Origin: Apoderus coryli | Taxonomy: Eukaryota > Arthropoda > Insecta > Coleoptera > Attelabidae | Direction of reading: 5' to 3' | Assembly (NCBI GenBank): GCA_911728435.2 | Contig: OU452199.1 | Location: 20,842,860 to 20,906,859 of the forward strand | DNA: 64,000 bases | Shown: piece by piece, positions 11,440-21,884 of the stretch | Layout: each line of letters opens with the position of its first letter | How positions within the stretch are numbered: the first letter of the stretch is position 1 | Made by a program: the position numbers and the translations under genes | Notes under the pieces: generated by a model | What the model was told of the DNA's origin: nothing | The model's input: the letters and a program-made list of their open reading frames with translations, nothing else | Databases searched by the model: none

Positions 11440-11530
11440 GTTCTACCGTTGGTTATAGTTATAGCACAGCTAATATTAGCTGTGGTTATAGCATAGAATA
11501 AGGAAGTTACGCTACGGTTCCTTATTCTGT
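11440..11530. repeat. Small hairpins inside the MULE
   Basis: TTATAGCACAGCTAATATTAGCTGTGGTTATA is a self-complementary segment (key core CAGCTAATATTAGCTG). It is followed at once by AATAAGGAA...TTCCTTATT. These stem-loops could be a small inserted hairpin or part of the regulatory region of the element. Confidence 0.4.
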
Positions 11531-11659
11531 TGAGATTGGAACTAAACCACTTCGTATGCCCTATACGCACAAACAAAGTTTTCCAAACATAATACTTTGA
11601 TTACTCATTTCAACAACATTCATGAGATAGATATTAAACAATCCGTTTTACATTTTAGA

Positions 11660-12177
11660 GCTTTTGAAGATTTTACAGCTTGGAGACAACAGGAAAACAG
11701 AAGTGGACTATGCTTGCTGTAGTAGAAATAAATGTCATAATGGAGAAGAAATTATATAACTGCAATAAAAGCGATTCTAGAGGTTGGGCATTTATTTACC
11801 TACTTAATAATACGGGTGTTTGTGGAAATCTTGCTTTTAGGTTTTGTAAGTTCATATACAAAACGTAGCATAAAGACTGGAGGTTCTATTCGTATTGGTG
11901 GAATGTGCCCCTCACGAATTTCCGTCAATGTAGTAACAGATGGCAACAAATTGATGTAATTTTAGTGTTATAGGTTTATATTAATTTTTTAACACGTTCT
12001 GTACAAGTAAAACTAGCTGAAACACATGTGGGACACAACGACGACTTAAGAACAAAAAGATTATCAAATGCAGAGCAACACACTATTGTTTCCCAGTTAA
12101 TGGCAGGAGTATCTAACAATAGAATTATTCAGGATGCTAGAACGATTCATAATAATCAGTTAGAAAGAATAAATTTG
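11660..12177 (+). pseudogene. MULE-type transposase N-terminal (WRKY/GCM1-FLYWCH-like) remnant
   Basis: Pieces in changing frames appear in the right order: FRAFEDFTAWRQQENRSG (from about 11657), KLYNCNKSDSRG (about 11748), KTGGSIRIGGMCPSRISVNV (about 11871) and ETHVGHNDDLRTKRLSNAEQ (about 12019), then a helical stretch ending in LERINL before a possible GTAACA donor at 12178. Cys..Cys and a late His-x-Gly-His are the zinc-binding pattern of the N-terminal domain that precedes the DDE core in many insect Mutator-like transposases. The catalytic domain is absent. Some frame changes may be introns: an acceptor ATTTTAG is seen just before 11660. Confidence 0.65.
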
Positions 12178-12449
12178 GTAACACTTTCCTGATATTTATT
12201 TAGTAATATACCTACATATATCATTTAAATTGTTACATCGATTATTTGGTTTGGTGGGTTTTTTATAAGTGTGCATTTGCTAGTTAACGTTTTTAATTTA
12301 TTATTACTTTTTCAGAGTGCGTACTATTTCAATTTACTTTGATATTTTCCTTTTAATTGTATCACTTTTTCACATTACATACTATTTTTTCTTATTGTGA
12401 CTTGTATAATATTATATTAGATTTGTTTGGTGTTGTACCTTATAATATA

Positions 12450-13252
12450 CAGGGTGACATAGAAAAAAGTACATTGCATACTGCCACACAATAGAGGACA
12501 CTAAAATAAGAAAAAAAGTTCCCATGAACACGGGTCCGCAAGGCCTTCGGTTAAAAGATACGGGGTGTTGAATTTTAATTTTTTTTGGGTTTTTTGAATA
12601 TCTTTTGTCAGAGACGCAAGAAGGATAAAATGTGGTATACAGGGGTTTTTTATCACGCTAAATTCAAATATGATCTTAGTTTTGTTATTACTGATAGAGG
12701 GCGCTTCATATATATATATATATATCCATTTGTCATTTTCGACTGAAAAAAATTGTTATCCCTTCTTTTATACTTAAGAAAGGTATACCTTGTCCAAGTC
12801 GCTAGAAGCAATGGTTCCAGGACAAATGCATCTAAAAGCCGACAATGCACGCAAATTATTCAAAAAGCGCCAAAGTAAGCTTTGCAAAAACAATGATAAA
12901 TAAAAATTAAATAATGTGTCATAATGACACTTGTCAAACTAATGTAATAATTGTTAAAGGTATAAAAACTTACGACCGATTCAATAGGGATCGAACCCTA
13001 TATGTAGCGCCCTCTATCAGTAATCACAAAACTAAGATCACATTTGAATTTAGCATGATAAAAAACCCCTGTATACCACATTACATCAATTTCTTGCTTC
13101 TCTGGCTAAAGATATTCAAAAAATTAAAATTCAACACCCCGTAACTTTTAACCGAAGGCCTTCCGGACCCGTGTTCATGGGAACTTTTAATCTTATTTTA
13201 GTGGCCTCTATTGTGTGGCACTATGCAATGTACTTTTTTCTATGTCACCCTG
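12450..13252. mobile_element. CAGGGTG MITE nested in the MULE
   Basis: Begins CAGGGTGACATAGAAAAAAG and ends in the reverse complement, flanked by TA on both sides. The arms match over about 255 bp, up to GATAGAGGGCGC; the middle 300 bp is unrelated AT-rich sequence with a (TA)n run. No coding sequence. Ends and target place it with the other CAGGGTG elements of the window. Confidence 0.85.
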
Positions 13253-13880
13253 TATATGTACCTATGTATGGTAGTGGTGTCTTTGTATTAATTTGTATGT
13301 TCATAGTAATTATTATTTATTATAATTGTGTATAATTTAATATATATAGCTAAAAATAAACTATTGAGAATAATGTGTCTTTTTTTTATTTCCTGACTTC
13401 CTATCTTTAATGCATAAAATGATTTTAAAATTAGATAGGTATCTTCGAATTATACGTAAATATATTTGAGTATCGTTTTCCGATATACGAAATGCAGGTT
13501 TTTCAGCTAGGTATATCAAGAAATACTTACTAGAAAGGTAAGTTCAACAGACTTTCTTAGCGAATACCTTATACATATTAACATTTAAATTATTTTACTG
13601 AAAAACTCATTCCACTTAAATATCGACTAAATTTCAGTTGCAAAATAAGTTGAATAGCGGTTAAATTCAAATTCAAAAGCGCGCCAAGGAAAGCCCCGCC
13701 CCCAATGCTCTGATTGGCTCGGCACGTTGGCATTTTAATGTATGCTAAAGGGAATGAGATTTGGAAACTACTGACGCTTTAATATATAGGGTGTCCCATT
13801 TAAGAAAACAAAGTTGATAGCGATATCTTGAAGAATTGGACTTCGAAACTTTTATAGAAACACTTTTCCCGTAACTCTAA

Positions 13881-14653
13881 CTGGTGATTGATAAACTTCC
13901 ATTTGCGTTTACCGCTGCCGTTTGTCGTTACAGTTCAACATCGTGATTTATAAACTTTGAACGGCGAACGGTTGTCTCAACTCATAACCTATAATTGTTT
14001 TATTTACTTTCGTTCTTATTACTTATTAATATAATATCTAGGGGCGGGAGATGCCCACATGTGCAAGCGCGCATCGACGTGATTATGATATCGCAGTATC
14101 TAGTCGCGTGGATGGTGGTTGGATGTGTGGACGGTGCTCCCGGTCGAGTCGGTAGACTTGCCTATGCCAAGTAGTTATTGACTATATAGTCGTGGGTGCT
14201 GGCATCTGGCGGTCGATGACCGTGGTTCGGATTCCACGCTAAACTGTAGGTCCAAGAATTACAAAGATGGCTGTATTACCTAAGTGTAGAGGCCAAAAAA
14301 ATAGAAAAAGGAAAATATAATATCTAATATCATAAATATAAACATGGATTTATTTAATGAGGACCGGGAGCAAATAACATTTGGGGTCTTAGGTGTAATG
14401 AATATTTTTATTATATTCAGAATATAAATAATAATTTAAATTAAAATTATCAATTGTGTCAAATTTGGTCACATGACAACTCATTGCGTTTCCATTGGTT
14501 GTTTTGCCAACGGCCGACGGAAAAACATAAACTTGATTTATGTTCAACGGCTGGCAACGGAAAACGGCAGTTTATAAATAAAAGTGCGCAACTACCTATG
14601 GTGAAATCGGACGGTGGACGGCAGCGCATAACGCAAAGTTTATAAATCACCAG
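13881..14653. mobile_element. PIF/Harbinger-type MITE with a nested SINE
   Basis: Inverted termini CTGGTGATTGATAAACTT (left) and, reversed, CTGGTGATTTATAAACTT (right) are flanked by TAA at 13878-13880 and 14654-14656. Subterminal GC-rich motifs such as CGCTGCCGT and further copies of GTGATTTATAAACTTTG near 13944 give additional internal inverted repeats. A SINE interrupts it at 14041-14313. No transposase coding was seen. The outer flanks (13788 and 14703-14714) carry remains of a CAGGGTGTCCC-type repeat. Confidence 0.75.
14041..14313 (+). mobile_element. tRNA-derived SINE, type 1
   Basis: A 273-bp insertion flanked by a perfect 13-bp target duplication AATATAATATCTA (14028-14040 and 14314-14326). 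It contains a strong B box GGTTCGGATTCC (14224-14235) inside a CGTGG/CCACG T-arm-like stem, and ends in an A-rich tail. The A box is less clear; TAGTCGTGGGTGCTGG around 14187 is the best candidate. It would be transcribed by RNA polymerase III and moved by a LINE reverse transcriptase. Confidence 0.8.
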
Positions 14654-14869
14654 TAATGACAATCGAAATATAAAGGAAAAAGAAAATGACAAAAAATTAA
14701 ACTCGCCCTGTATAAAGAAAACTAATCAAACTTACTAGCCGCGCTCCGATTACGGAATTAAACTAAGCTCCAAAAAATCGAACGTGACGTGTCACTTAGT
14801 TTCGCTCTATCTATTACGGTTTAGGCTGTACCGTATAAAAACATCGAAACTATTTTGTTTAAAAAATAA

Positions 14870-15100
14870 ATTCTTGTTTGACACTGGTGCTGATCATTTG
14901 TATAATAACCGAAGAATGGATATGAGTTATCCACGTCACAGACTATCAATTTCTGAAAACAGTCCTCACTATATGTGTATTAAATTATTTAATAAACTTC
15001 CTACTGCTACAAAACAGATTGATAACTTCGCAAAATTAAAAAAAAAATAATTACTAACAAATTTAGAAAATTATTGTATAAATGATTTTTTGTATAGTAG
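14870..15100 (+). pseudogene. LINE ORF2 C-terminal fragment
   Basis: The frame ending near 15050 encodes YNNRRMDMSYPRHRLSISE followed by MCIKLFNKLPTATKQIDNF, then runs off in an A-rich stretch. This is the C-terminal tail common to CR1/jockey-type ORF2 proteins (YNTRN......H....FE.SP.YMGIKLYN.LP). The upstream reverse transcriptase is missing. Confidence 0.7.
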
Positions 15101-16560
15101 CTAATAAGGAAACTTTTTCTACAACTGTCAAAAAAGAGTGACATTTTTTCACCACTTTTAATGTGACAAATGATATTTCACTAACTTTAACACGATCAAA
15201 GTACGTAGAATTCAATTTTATTGTAGGTACTAATAATATATGAAATACATAAATTCATTCAAACATTCTTAATTAAGTAGGTATTAAATATTCTTCACAA
15301 TATTCACGTTAATGGTACAAATATCATAACAGAAGATTTTCACTCACTTTTTCAAATTTTTAGTTTTATAGCACTCTTTGAATTGACTGTATGTCCTTTC
15401 ATACTGCCTCTTGGTCACTGCTTATATCTCCATTTTCTATATTTTACATACTTAATATTTAATTAGAAATTACAATAAAAACTAGTTGTCACCTTTTTGT
15501 CAAAATTAAAAAAGCGTATGTGGGTATATTCTACTTTCCATAGTAACGAAATATACAAGGTATAAGGTATATTTATAATTATAAATAATATATGAATTCT
15601 TTAGAATAGTAATTATTGATGAAACGAAATATCTGCAGTTGTAGAAAAAATGTTGTATGTAATATGTGTGCGAAGAAATTTCGCGCATTCAACAGATATT
15701 TTGACTCAGCTGCGCATCGTGAAAATAAATTTCTGTCTCAATGCGCGAAATTATCCTTCGCACACTTATTACATAAATAACTATATGATTATAATATTAA
15801 GTAGATAATGAGGTGTAATGTTTTTTTTTTCAATTTGATTATGATTCCTACATTGTTCGATTCAAATGTTTCATTTTATGTTTTGTACATAATTTTTGAA
15901 ATAAATATTATTAATCATGAAAAAGACGTTTAATTCTTGAACATTTTTATTCGTAATATTTACTGTTCTACGTGATATGGGAATTCTTTTTTTTTTTTAC
16001 GTTTTATTTGTCTTTTAAGTCTAAGTTGTAGTAGTTCAGATTTCCCGTAGAAATTGCATTATATGGTGTTATTTTAGCGTAATTCATTTATAGTTCTTTT
16101 TTACTAAATACGGGAAGTTAAGGGTAAAAATAAACATTCTAATATTGAGGAAAATATTTTTATTAATTATTACAAATTGACATGATATAATAAATGAAAA
16201 TTATATTTTCTATTCTAGTCCCTGAGTTTTCAACATCCATTAAAACAGGAACACTTTACCAAGATCAAAAAATAAGTAAGTTTAATTTTAAACATTTTGA
16301 TGATCGTTTGCAATACTAGGCGATATCACGGAATGTACGATTATGATAGATATTTGCATTTTGGAGGAGTTAAAATATAAATATAAATTTCAATGTTAAC
16401 TCACCCAACTTATTCAGCAAAAAGCAATTAGGTATTCAAAGTTTTAATATTTTTTGTTCCAAAACCAGTGTTAAGTTAGCTGTTTAAAACATGTTAAAAA
16501 ATGGTTGTTGGGTATGTAAAATAGGTAAAGCATAATTGATTTAGGAACACATTTGTGAAA
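15101..16560. other. Long AT-rich stretch, mostly unassigned
   Basis: No gene was recognised. It contains the hairpin at 15659-15772. At 16219-16276 there is an exon-like segment: a polypyrimidine stretch and TTCTATTCTAG acceptor, an open reading VPEFSTSIKTGTLYQDQKI, and a GTAAGT donor. A single 58-base match to splice rules is weak evidence and no partner exon was found. Confidence 0.35.
15659..15772. repeat. Compact hairpin MITE
   Basis: Arms GTAATATGTGTGCGAAGAAA... (15659-15689) and the reversed GTAATAAGTGTGCGAAGG... (from 15772) pair over about 31 bases with few mismatches around a 50-base loop. The GC-rich stem stands out from its AT-rich surroundings. Confidence 0.55.
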
Positions 16561-16617
16561 AAATCCTAATTATTTTATTGAAACCAGGAGTTCAGTTGTG
16601 CTTCCAAAACTTATTTT

Positions 16618-17413
16618 AAACCGCAGTGTTTACGTGATCGTCGTAGTGTGGGGATTCCTGGTCGCTTGCGGGAGGACTCGTCTGAGAGTGATACGGAGGG
16701 GGGCGCTACAGCTTTAGCTACATCCTCCCATACAGTTAGGATTAATAAAGACTATACAATCAATGATGTTATGAATAAGTTGATGGTACTCGAGAGGATG
16801 TATGATGATATGTACGAAAAATATAACGAACAGCTTGAACAAAAATTTGAGTGGCGAGTTGGCAGATATAAAACTAAAATTGGCACAGAGGACGGAAGGC
16901 GCACAGTCATCGGCGGGGGGAGCTTCAGCCGAATCACAGGAAGTTCTTAACGAATTACTTGACCGCGAGAGGAGGAAGAAAAATATAATCATGTTTGGAG
17001 TATCTGAGCGCGATGGTTCTGATCAGGAGAGAGTCCTTGGTCTGCTTAAAGCGATTTCAAGCGACTCTATGACAAATATTAGCAGTGTTAAATTATATCG
17101 CTTAGGCAAAACATCTCCGGGAAAACAACGTCCAATAAAAGTCCTTCTGAACTCTCCTGAGATAGTGACAACTATCCTGCGCAACTCATACAAGCTCAAG
17201 GATATAGATACCGGTGGTGATCGAGTTTTTATAACATCTGATAAAACGCCACTTCAACTGAGGGAGTACACGGATCTGAGAGTGAAGTTAAAGGAACGCA
17301 TTTCAAAGGGGGAAAAAGATCTTAAAATAAAGTACATTGATGGCGTGCCCAGGATCGTAAATTATAAATCAAAAAACCTTCGGGCAGCCCAACAGTCTGT
17401 TCAGACATCTTAA
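16618..17413 (+). pseudogene. Non-LTR element B, ORF1 (one frameshift)
   Basis: Two overlapping frames join near 16845 to give an L1-type ORF1. An acidic N-terminus is followed by a helical region (NDVMNKLMVLERMYDDMYEK), then after the shift LADIKLKLAQ and ESQEVLNELLDRERRKKNII, then FGVSERDGSD and the RRM-like/C-terminal domain with SVKLYRLGKTSPGKQRPIKV and KIKYIDGVPRIV. The coiled coil for trimerisation and the RNA-binding domain are in the usual order. No ATG is seen at the 5' edge in frame, so the start is lost or the copy is slightly truncated. ORF2 begins 23 bases after the stop. Confidence 0.8.
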
Positions 17414-17436
17414 ACTCAAGTAATAGTACTGAAATT

Positions 17437-20268
17437 ATGAGCGACATATCTTGTATATATCAGAATGTACGAGGACTCAACACAAAAATTGACACATTCA
17501 CTGCAGCGATTAGCGATGCTGAGCATCAGATCGTTGCTCTGACTGAGACCTGGTTGCACTCCAATGTCAAGGATGAAGAATTATTTACATCAAAATACCA
17601 GGTTCACAGGAAAGATAGAAATTTTGCTGCAACAGCAAAGGACACGGGCGGCGGTGTGCTCCTGGGTATTCGTGATGAGCTCCAGTGTTCTCGGCTAAAT
17701 CTAGATTCTATCAATAGTGTTTGTTCTTGTATTGACATTGTAGGTTGTAAAATCGAGCTACACCCAAAATTGCTGTTTGTGTTTGTTGTATATATTCCAC
17801 CGCGAATAGATTATGAGCAGTTCTCAAATTTCTTTGAGTTATTGGAATCACTGGAGTATTTGTACGATAATAATGTGATTGTACTGGGTGATTTTAATAC
17901 TCATTTCGGCCCTATTAATAACGACTCAGCAACTAAACTGGTAACCATTCACAATTTCTTAGACTTTTATAATTTTAACCAACACAATAACATTTTCAAT
18001 GCCTTAGGCCACCTACTAGATCTAATAATCTCTAACATGATTTGCGTGGTGCGACATGATGATCATCCACTGGTTGTTGAGGATAATTTTCATCCGGCTC
18101 TGAATTGTACTTTTGTAACTGTTATTAAGAAACAAAGGCGGTTCATATTGAACAGTGAATCTAAACCTTACAACTTTAGGAAAGCCGACTACCCCAATTT
18201 ATATAACTCCCTTCTTTTGTTGGATTGGTCCGAGGTGTCATTGATTGATAATGTCGATACAGCGTTGGATAAGCTTTATGAATTGCTGTTTAATGTCATC
18301 GACCGGCATGTGCCGCGTTATCATAATTTTAAGCGTAGATTTCCAGTATGGTTTACGTCTGAGATTGTTCGCAATATAAAAAGAAAAGAAGGGCAGCTTA
18401 GAGAGTTTAGGAGAACAGGTAATGCGGACTGTTTGCAACATTTCAAGAGTCTACGTAAACAGCTGAAGCTGGATATCAGAATTGCATATTCTAATTACAT
18501 AGATGGGGTGCAAAATAATTTATTACAGGATCCAAAACACTTCTGGTCATATTTTCACGCCAAAAATAATACTACTAGAATACCGGGCACTATGTCTTTT
18601 GATGGTGTTGAACATGTTGAGCCTCAGGCTATTGTTGACAGATTTGCTGAGTTCTTTGAGAGCGTATTTCTGAAACCGGATGATTCCATATCCGTTGTAA
18701 ACGGTGATAGAGTTCCCTTTTCTGCTGTCAATGTTCCTGACATTACTGATTCGGAGATTTTTCTCTCGTGCAAAAAACTAAAAAATAATTTAACGGCGGG
18801 TCCTGACGGTTTACCGTCATTTTTCATAAAAGACTGTGTGGGAGTGTTGGCGGCCCCGTTGCGCTGGGTGTTTAATTTAGCAATAAAGAATGGAGTTTTC
18901 CCGGTTCGATGGAAGGAGGCACGTGTGGTCCCAGTTCACAAGTCTGGCGAGAGATCACTCATCAGCAACTACCGCCCGATCTGCATCCTGTCAAATCTGT
19001 CCAAGATCTTTGAAGCCATCTTGAGTGATAGAATCTCTTCTGCATTGCGTGGTCAAATCACCATAAATCAACACGGTTTTATGCCGAGTAGGTCCACTCT
19101 TACTAATCTTTCTTGTTTCACAGAGAGGGCCACGCGTATTGTCGATGGGGGGGGACAGCTAGATGTTATTTATACCGACTTTGCCAAGGCTTTCGACAGG
19201 TTGGATCATGGGGTGCTAATTCGGAAGCTGGACAGCTATGGGTTTGTCAATAACCTGAAATCGTTGTTTATTTCATATCTTCGAAACAGACTACAGTATG
19301 TAGTTTATAATGGCTACAATTCCAAAAAATATAAAGCATCATCTGGTGTGCCTCAGGGTTCAAACTTGGGTCCCCTACTTTTCTTGATCTTCATTAACGA
19401 TCTTAACGAGTGTCTGCAAGTTAACAGGTTGTTTTTCGCTGACGATGTCAAGCTGTTCGCCACTATCGTGTCGTACGAGGACTGCATAGGTCTTCAGAGT
19501 GAGCTTGAGGCGATGGAGAGTTGGTGTAACAATAACAAGCTCTATCTAAATGCTAAGAAGTGTAAATGCATGTCTTATTCGAGAAGGAAAACTGCTTTTA
19601 ATTTTCAGTATCGACTTGGACAGACTGTTCTCGAGAGATGTGCAACTTCTACCGATTTGGGTGTTACGTTTGACTCGAGATTGTCTTTCGTTCCTCATAT
19701 TAACTTAAAGGCGAATGAAGCGATTAGGGCTTATGGTTTCATTGTTAGAAATTGCACGGGCTTTAGAAATATTAACGCATTGAAAACATTGTATTTCTCT
19801 TACGTTCGTTCGAAACTAGAGTATTGTTCAATCATCTGGTATCCTATTTATGAGGTCCATAAGCACGCCATTGAGAAAATTCAAAGGAAATTCCTCAAAT
19901 ATCTCGTATATAAATCTGATGGCGTTTATCCAGAAAGAGGGGTGGATAGTTCGATGCTCTGGAATAGATTTGACGTCCGTAGCTTGGAGTTCCGTAGAAT
20001 TCTTGCTTCTCTGAAATTTTTGTACGGTCTTTTAAATGGTAAAATCGATTGCTCTGAGTTGCTGGCTGAGATTGATATAAATGTTCCACGCCTGGGGAGT
20101 CGTAACGGATTAATGTTTTACTGCAAACGTCCTGTTACGAATCTATACACGAAATCGCCAGTTTTTGTGATGTGCAATAATTTTAATATAATCTGTAACG
20201 ATTGCGACATATTTCATTGTTCGTTGCACGACTTAATTGAGACTGCTCGTAGTTTTTTTGGGGTGTGA
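17437..20268 (+). CDS. Non-LTR element B, ORF2 endonuclease/reverse transcriptase, intact
   Basis: An uninterrupted 943-codon frame starts at an ATG 23 bases after ORF1. The APE-type endonuclease (residues ~1-235) shows YQNVRGLNTK, LTETWL, VLGDFNTHFG, LLDLIIS and DNFHPAL, covering the expected catalytic Asn, Glu, Asp, Asn and His. The reverse transcriptase (~400-720) shows TAGPDGLPSFF, YRPICILSNLSKIFE, YTDFAKAFDRLDH, SSGVPQGSNLGPLLF and the FFADDVKLF catalytic centre. The C-terminal region has LEYCSIIWYP and IEKIQRKFLKYL, common to jockey/CR1-like elements. There is no RNase H. The full length and lack of damage mark it as the youngest retroelement here and a possible source of active reverse transcriptase. 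Confidence 0.92.
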   Translation: MSDISCIYQNVRGLNTKIDTFTAAISDAEHQIVALTETWLHSNVKDEELFTSKYQVHRKDRNFAATAKDTGGGVLLGIRDELQCSRLNLDSINSVCSCIDIVGCKIELHPKLLFVFVVYIPPRIDYEQFSNFFELLESLEYLYDNNVIVLGDFNTHFGPINNDSATKLVTIHNFLDFYNFNQHNNIFNALGHLLDLIISNMICVVRHDDHPLVVEDNFHPALNCTFVTVIKKQRRFILNSESKPYNFRKADYPNLYNSLLLLDWSEVSLIDNVDTALDKLYELLFNVIDRHVPRYHNFKRRFPVWFTSEIVRNIKRKEGQLREFRRTGNADCLQHFKSLRKQLKLDIRIAYSNYIDGVQNNLLQDPKHFWSYFHAKNNTTRIPGTMSFDGVEHVEPQAIVDRFAEFFESVFLKPDDSISVVNGDRVPFSAVNVPDITDSEIFLSCKKLKNNLTAGPDGLPSFFIKDCVGVLAAPLRWVFNLAIKNGVFPVRWKEARVVPVHKSGERSLISNYRPICILSNLSKIFEAILSDRISSALRGQITINQHGFMPSRSTLTNLSCFTERATRIVDGGGQLDVIYTDFAKAFDRLDHGVLIRKLDSYGFVNNLKSLFISYLRNRLQYVVYNGYNSKKYKASSGVPQGSNLGPLLFLIFINDLNECLQVNRLFFADDVKLFATIVSYEDCIGLQSELEAMESWCNNNKLYLNAKKCKCMSYSRRKTAFNFQYRLGQTVLERCATSTDLGVTFDSRLSFVPHINLKANEAIRAYGFIVRNCTGFRNINALKTLYFSYVRSKLEYCSIIWYPIYEVHKHAIEKIQRKFLKYLVYKSDGVYPERGVDSSMLWNRFDVRSLEFRRILASLKFLYGLLNGKIDCSELLAEIDINVPRLGSRNGLMFYCKRPVTNLYTKSPVFVMCNNFNIICNDCDIFHCSLHDLIETARSFFGV

Positions 20269-20520
20269 TGTAATGCTAATGTAATGTAATATAATGAAAG
20301 TAAATGTCTACATCTGAATTTAATTTGTTATTTTGTTCAATATTATTCCGGTTAGTTTCTGGATTGTAATTGATTTTGGTTTGTTTGATTTGCTGTAATT
20401 TAATTTGATTTATTATCTTTGTTATTGTTTATTATTTATAATGTTGTATTATATGTTGCTCTGTAAAGGGATTTATTCTGTTGGGCAATAAACGCTTATT
20501 TATTTATTTTATTTATTTAT
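20269..20520 (+). repeat. Non-LTR element B 3' UTR and (TTTA)n tail
   Basis: The UTR ends with CTGTTGGGCAATAAACGCTT and then TTATTTATTTATTTTATTTA, a simple-repeat tail. An AATAAA is present just before the tail. Confidence 0.75.
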
Positions 20521-21122
20521 AAACCATGACAAGTACAATCACCAGTGTACAATAATAATGTTAAGTCTTAACTCCACAAATATCTATTGATATGTTTCGA
20601 GCAGCTCGGCTCATCATGAATTCCATTCCATGGTCCACGGATACTGCAATGTATTCATACTTATTTAGAAATACCTAAGTTTCTACATTCAAATAACCAG
20701 GGTAGAGTGCATATATCAAAGACTTGAATTTGTATGTTTGCTATAATTTTCACAAGAACATAAATCATTTTGGTGAGCATGTTATATCGTCTAATTTAAT
20801 TTCTTATTATTAGTCTTATTTTATTTAAATGTATAGTTTGTCTTGTAATTGCGTGAATACCTGTTAGGCTAATAAATCGTTATTAGTATCATGGCTTTTA
20901 TATTTTTATACTACAAGGTCAACAATTGCGATTGTATATTGTAGCATAAAAATAAAAAACCCACTGGTTTTGCTCGAAGCATGTATAGATGTTTGTGAAG
21001 TTAAGGCATTTATTTCATTAAGATATTGATTTATCGCTCTTCTTCAATATGAACTATTTTTAAACTAAATAATATTACAAAATGTAACTGAAACCACTCA
21101 TTCAGCTATATTAGCAGAATAA
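20521..21122. other. Stretch downstream of the EPPase-like gene
   Basis: On the minus strand this is the likely 3' UTR and downstream region of the EPPase-like gene. The strand-reversed sequence near 21006-21013 contains AATAAA, about 110 bases past the stop codon, a reasonable polyadenylation signal. No other gene was seen. Confidence 0.45.
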
Positions 21123-21379
21123 TTATTGTAGCAAAACTTTCATATCAAATCTTGGATTTGCTGAGTGTGTCAATGATAAAGCTGGGGAATCAACAGGTTC
21201 CCAATTATTACCAGCACCGCTTATTTTAACAATACCACAGTATGGTACTTTTTGAATAACTTCTATCATTTGTTTTAGTGTTCTTGGTGGTTTACCATTC
21301 AATTCACGTAAACACACATCAGGTGTTGCTGCGTGACCAACAAACAGGATGTCGCCTTTATTATTTGCAGATATAGCAC
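21123..21379 (-). CDS. EPPase: EPPase/UBASH3-like histidine phosphatase, last coding exon
   Basis: The minus-strand exon begins after the acceptor TTTTCTAG and ends at a TAA stop. It encodes the second half of the histidine-phosphatase fold: DILFVGHAATPD contains the second catalytic His, followed by LRELNGKPPRTLKQ, IQKVPYCGIVKI and the C-terminal NPRFDMKVLLQ. The same order closes the insect ecdysteroid-phosphate phosphatases and vertebrate UBASH3 (GHA..LD, KVPYC). The exon starts with two bases of a split codon that completes the single base left at the end of the exon at 28844-29068. Confidence 0.9.
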
Positions 21380-21884
21380 CTAGAAAAGTAATTTATGTTA
21401 TAAGTCCCGTGACACATTTTTACAGTACCTACGAGTAAGATAGGTATTTCAAAAAGAGTACGGGAAAAATTTTACTGGACAGGTGTCGTACAAAAATTTA
21501 TTTCATACGTTTGAAAATCAACAAAAAATATGAGTAATGATTATAAATCATAATTATTTTTTGTATACGCTACTAAAATTATATGTAAATGATATAAAAT
21601 GCTTCATTTTCGGCGTAGTCTCTAAAAGTCGTAATAGCAACGATTGCAGACTATTTTAAATTATACGAAATGATCCGCGAAGAGTGAACATTCACTGAAT
21701 CTTATAACATTTTTTAAAAGTAGAGTGTAATGCGCGGTTTTGTGTATTCTCGTTGATTTATGCCTATATTTTTGGCTAAACTGAGTTGATAATTTCGATT
21801 CTTTTTTGAGTGATTGGATTTGATTTGTGGGTACCTGCCTGTGTTCTTTATATACTTGAGATTTTTTGTGTGACTACTGTAATC

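Larger units (their letters stand above)
11093..13746. mobile_element. Mutator-like element (MULE)
   Basis: Both ends carry an identical 36-bp terminal inverted repeat beginning AGCATACATTAAAATGCCAA (11093-11128 and 13711-13746). The 9-bp sequence AAAGGGAAT flanks it on each side (11084-11092 and 13747-13755), the target-duplication length typical of Mutator-like elements. The interior holds remnants of a zinc-finger transposase N-terminus (11660-12177) and a nested MITE (12450-13252). The MULE catalytic domain is not visible, so the copy is non-autonomous. Perfect TIRs and a perfect duplication suggest recent movement. Confidence 0.9.

Noticed and set aside
16219..16276. 58-base exon-like segment with acceptor and donor sites
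   Set aside because: No matching upstream or downstream exon and no recognisable protein; such splice-site pairs arise often in AT-rich DNA.
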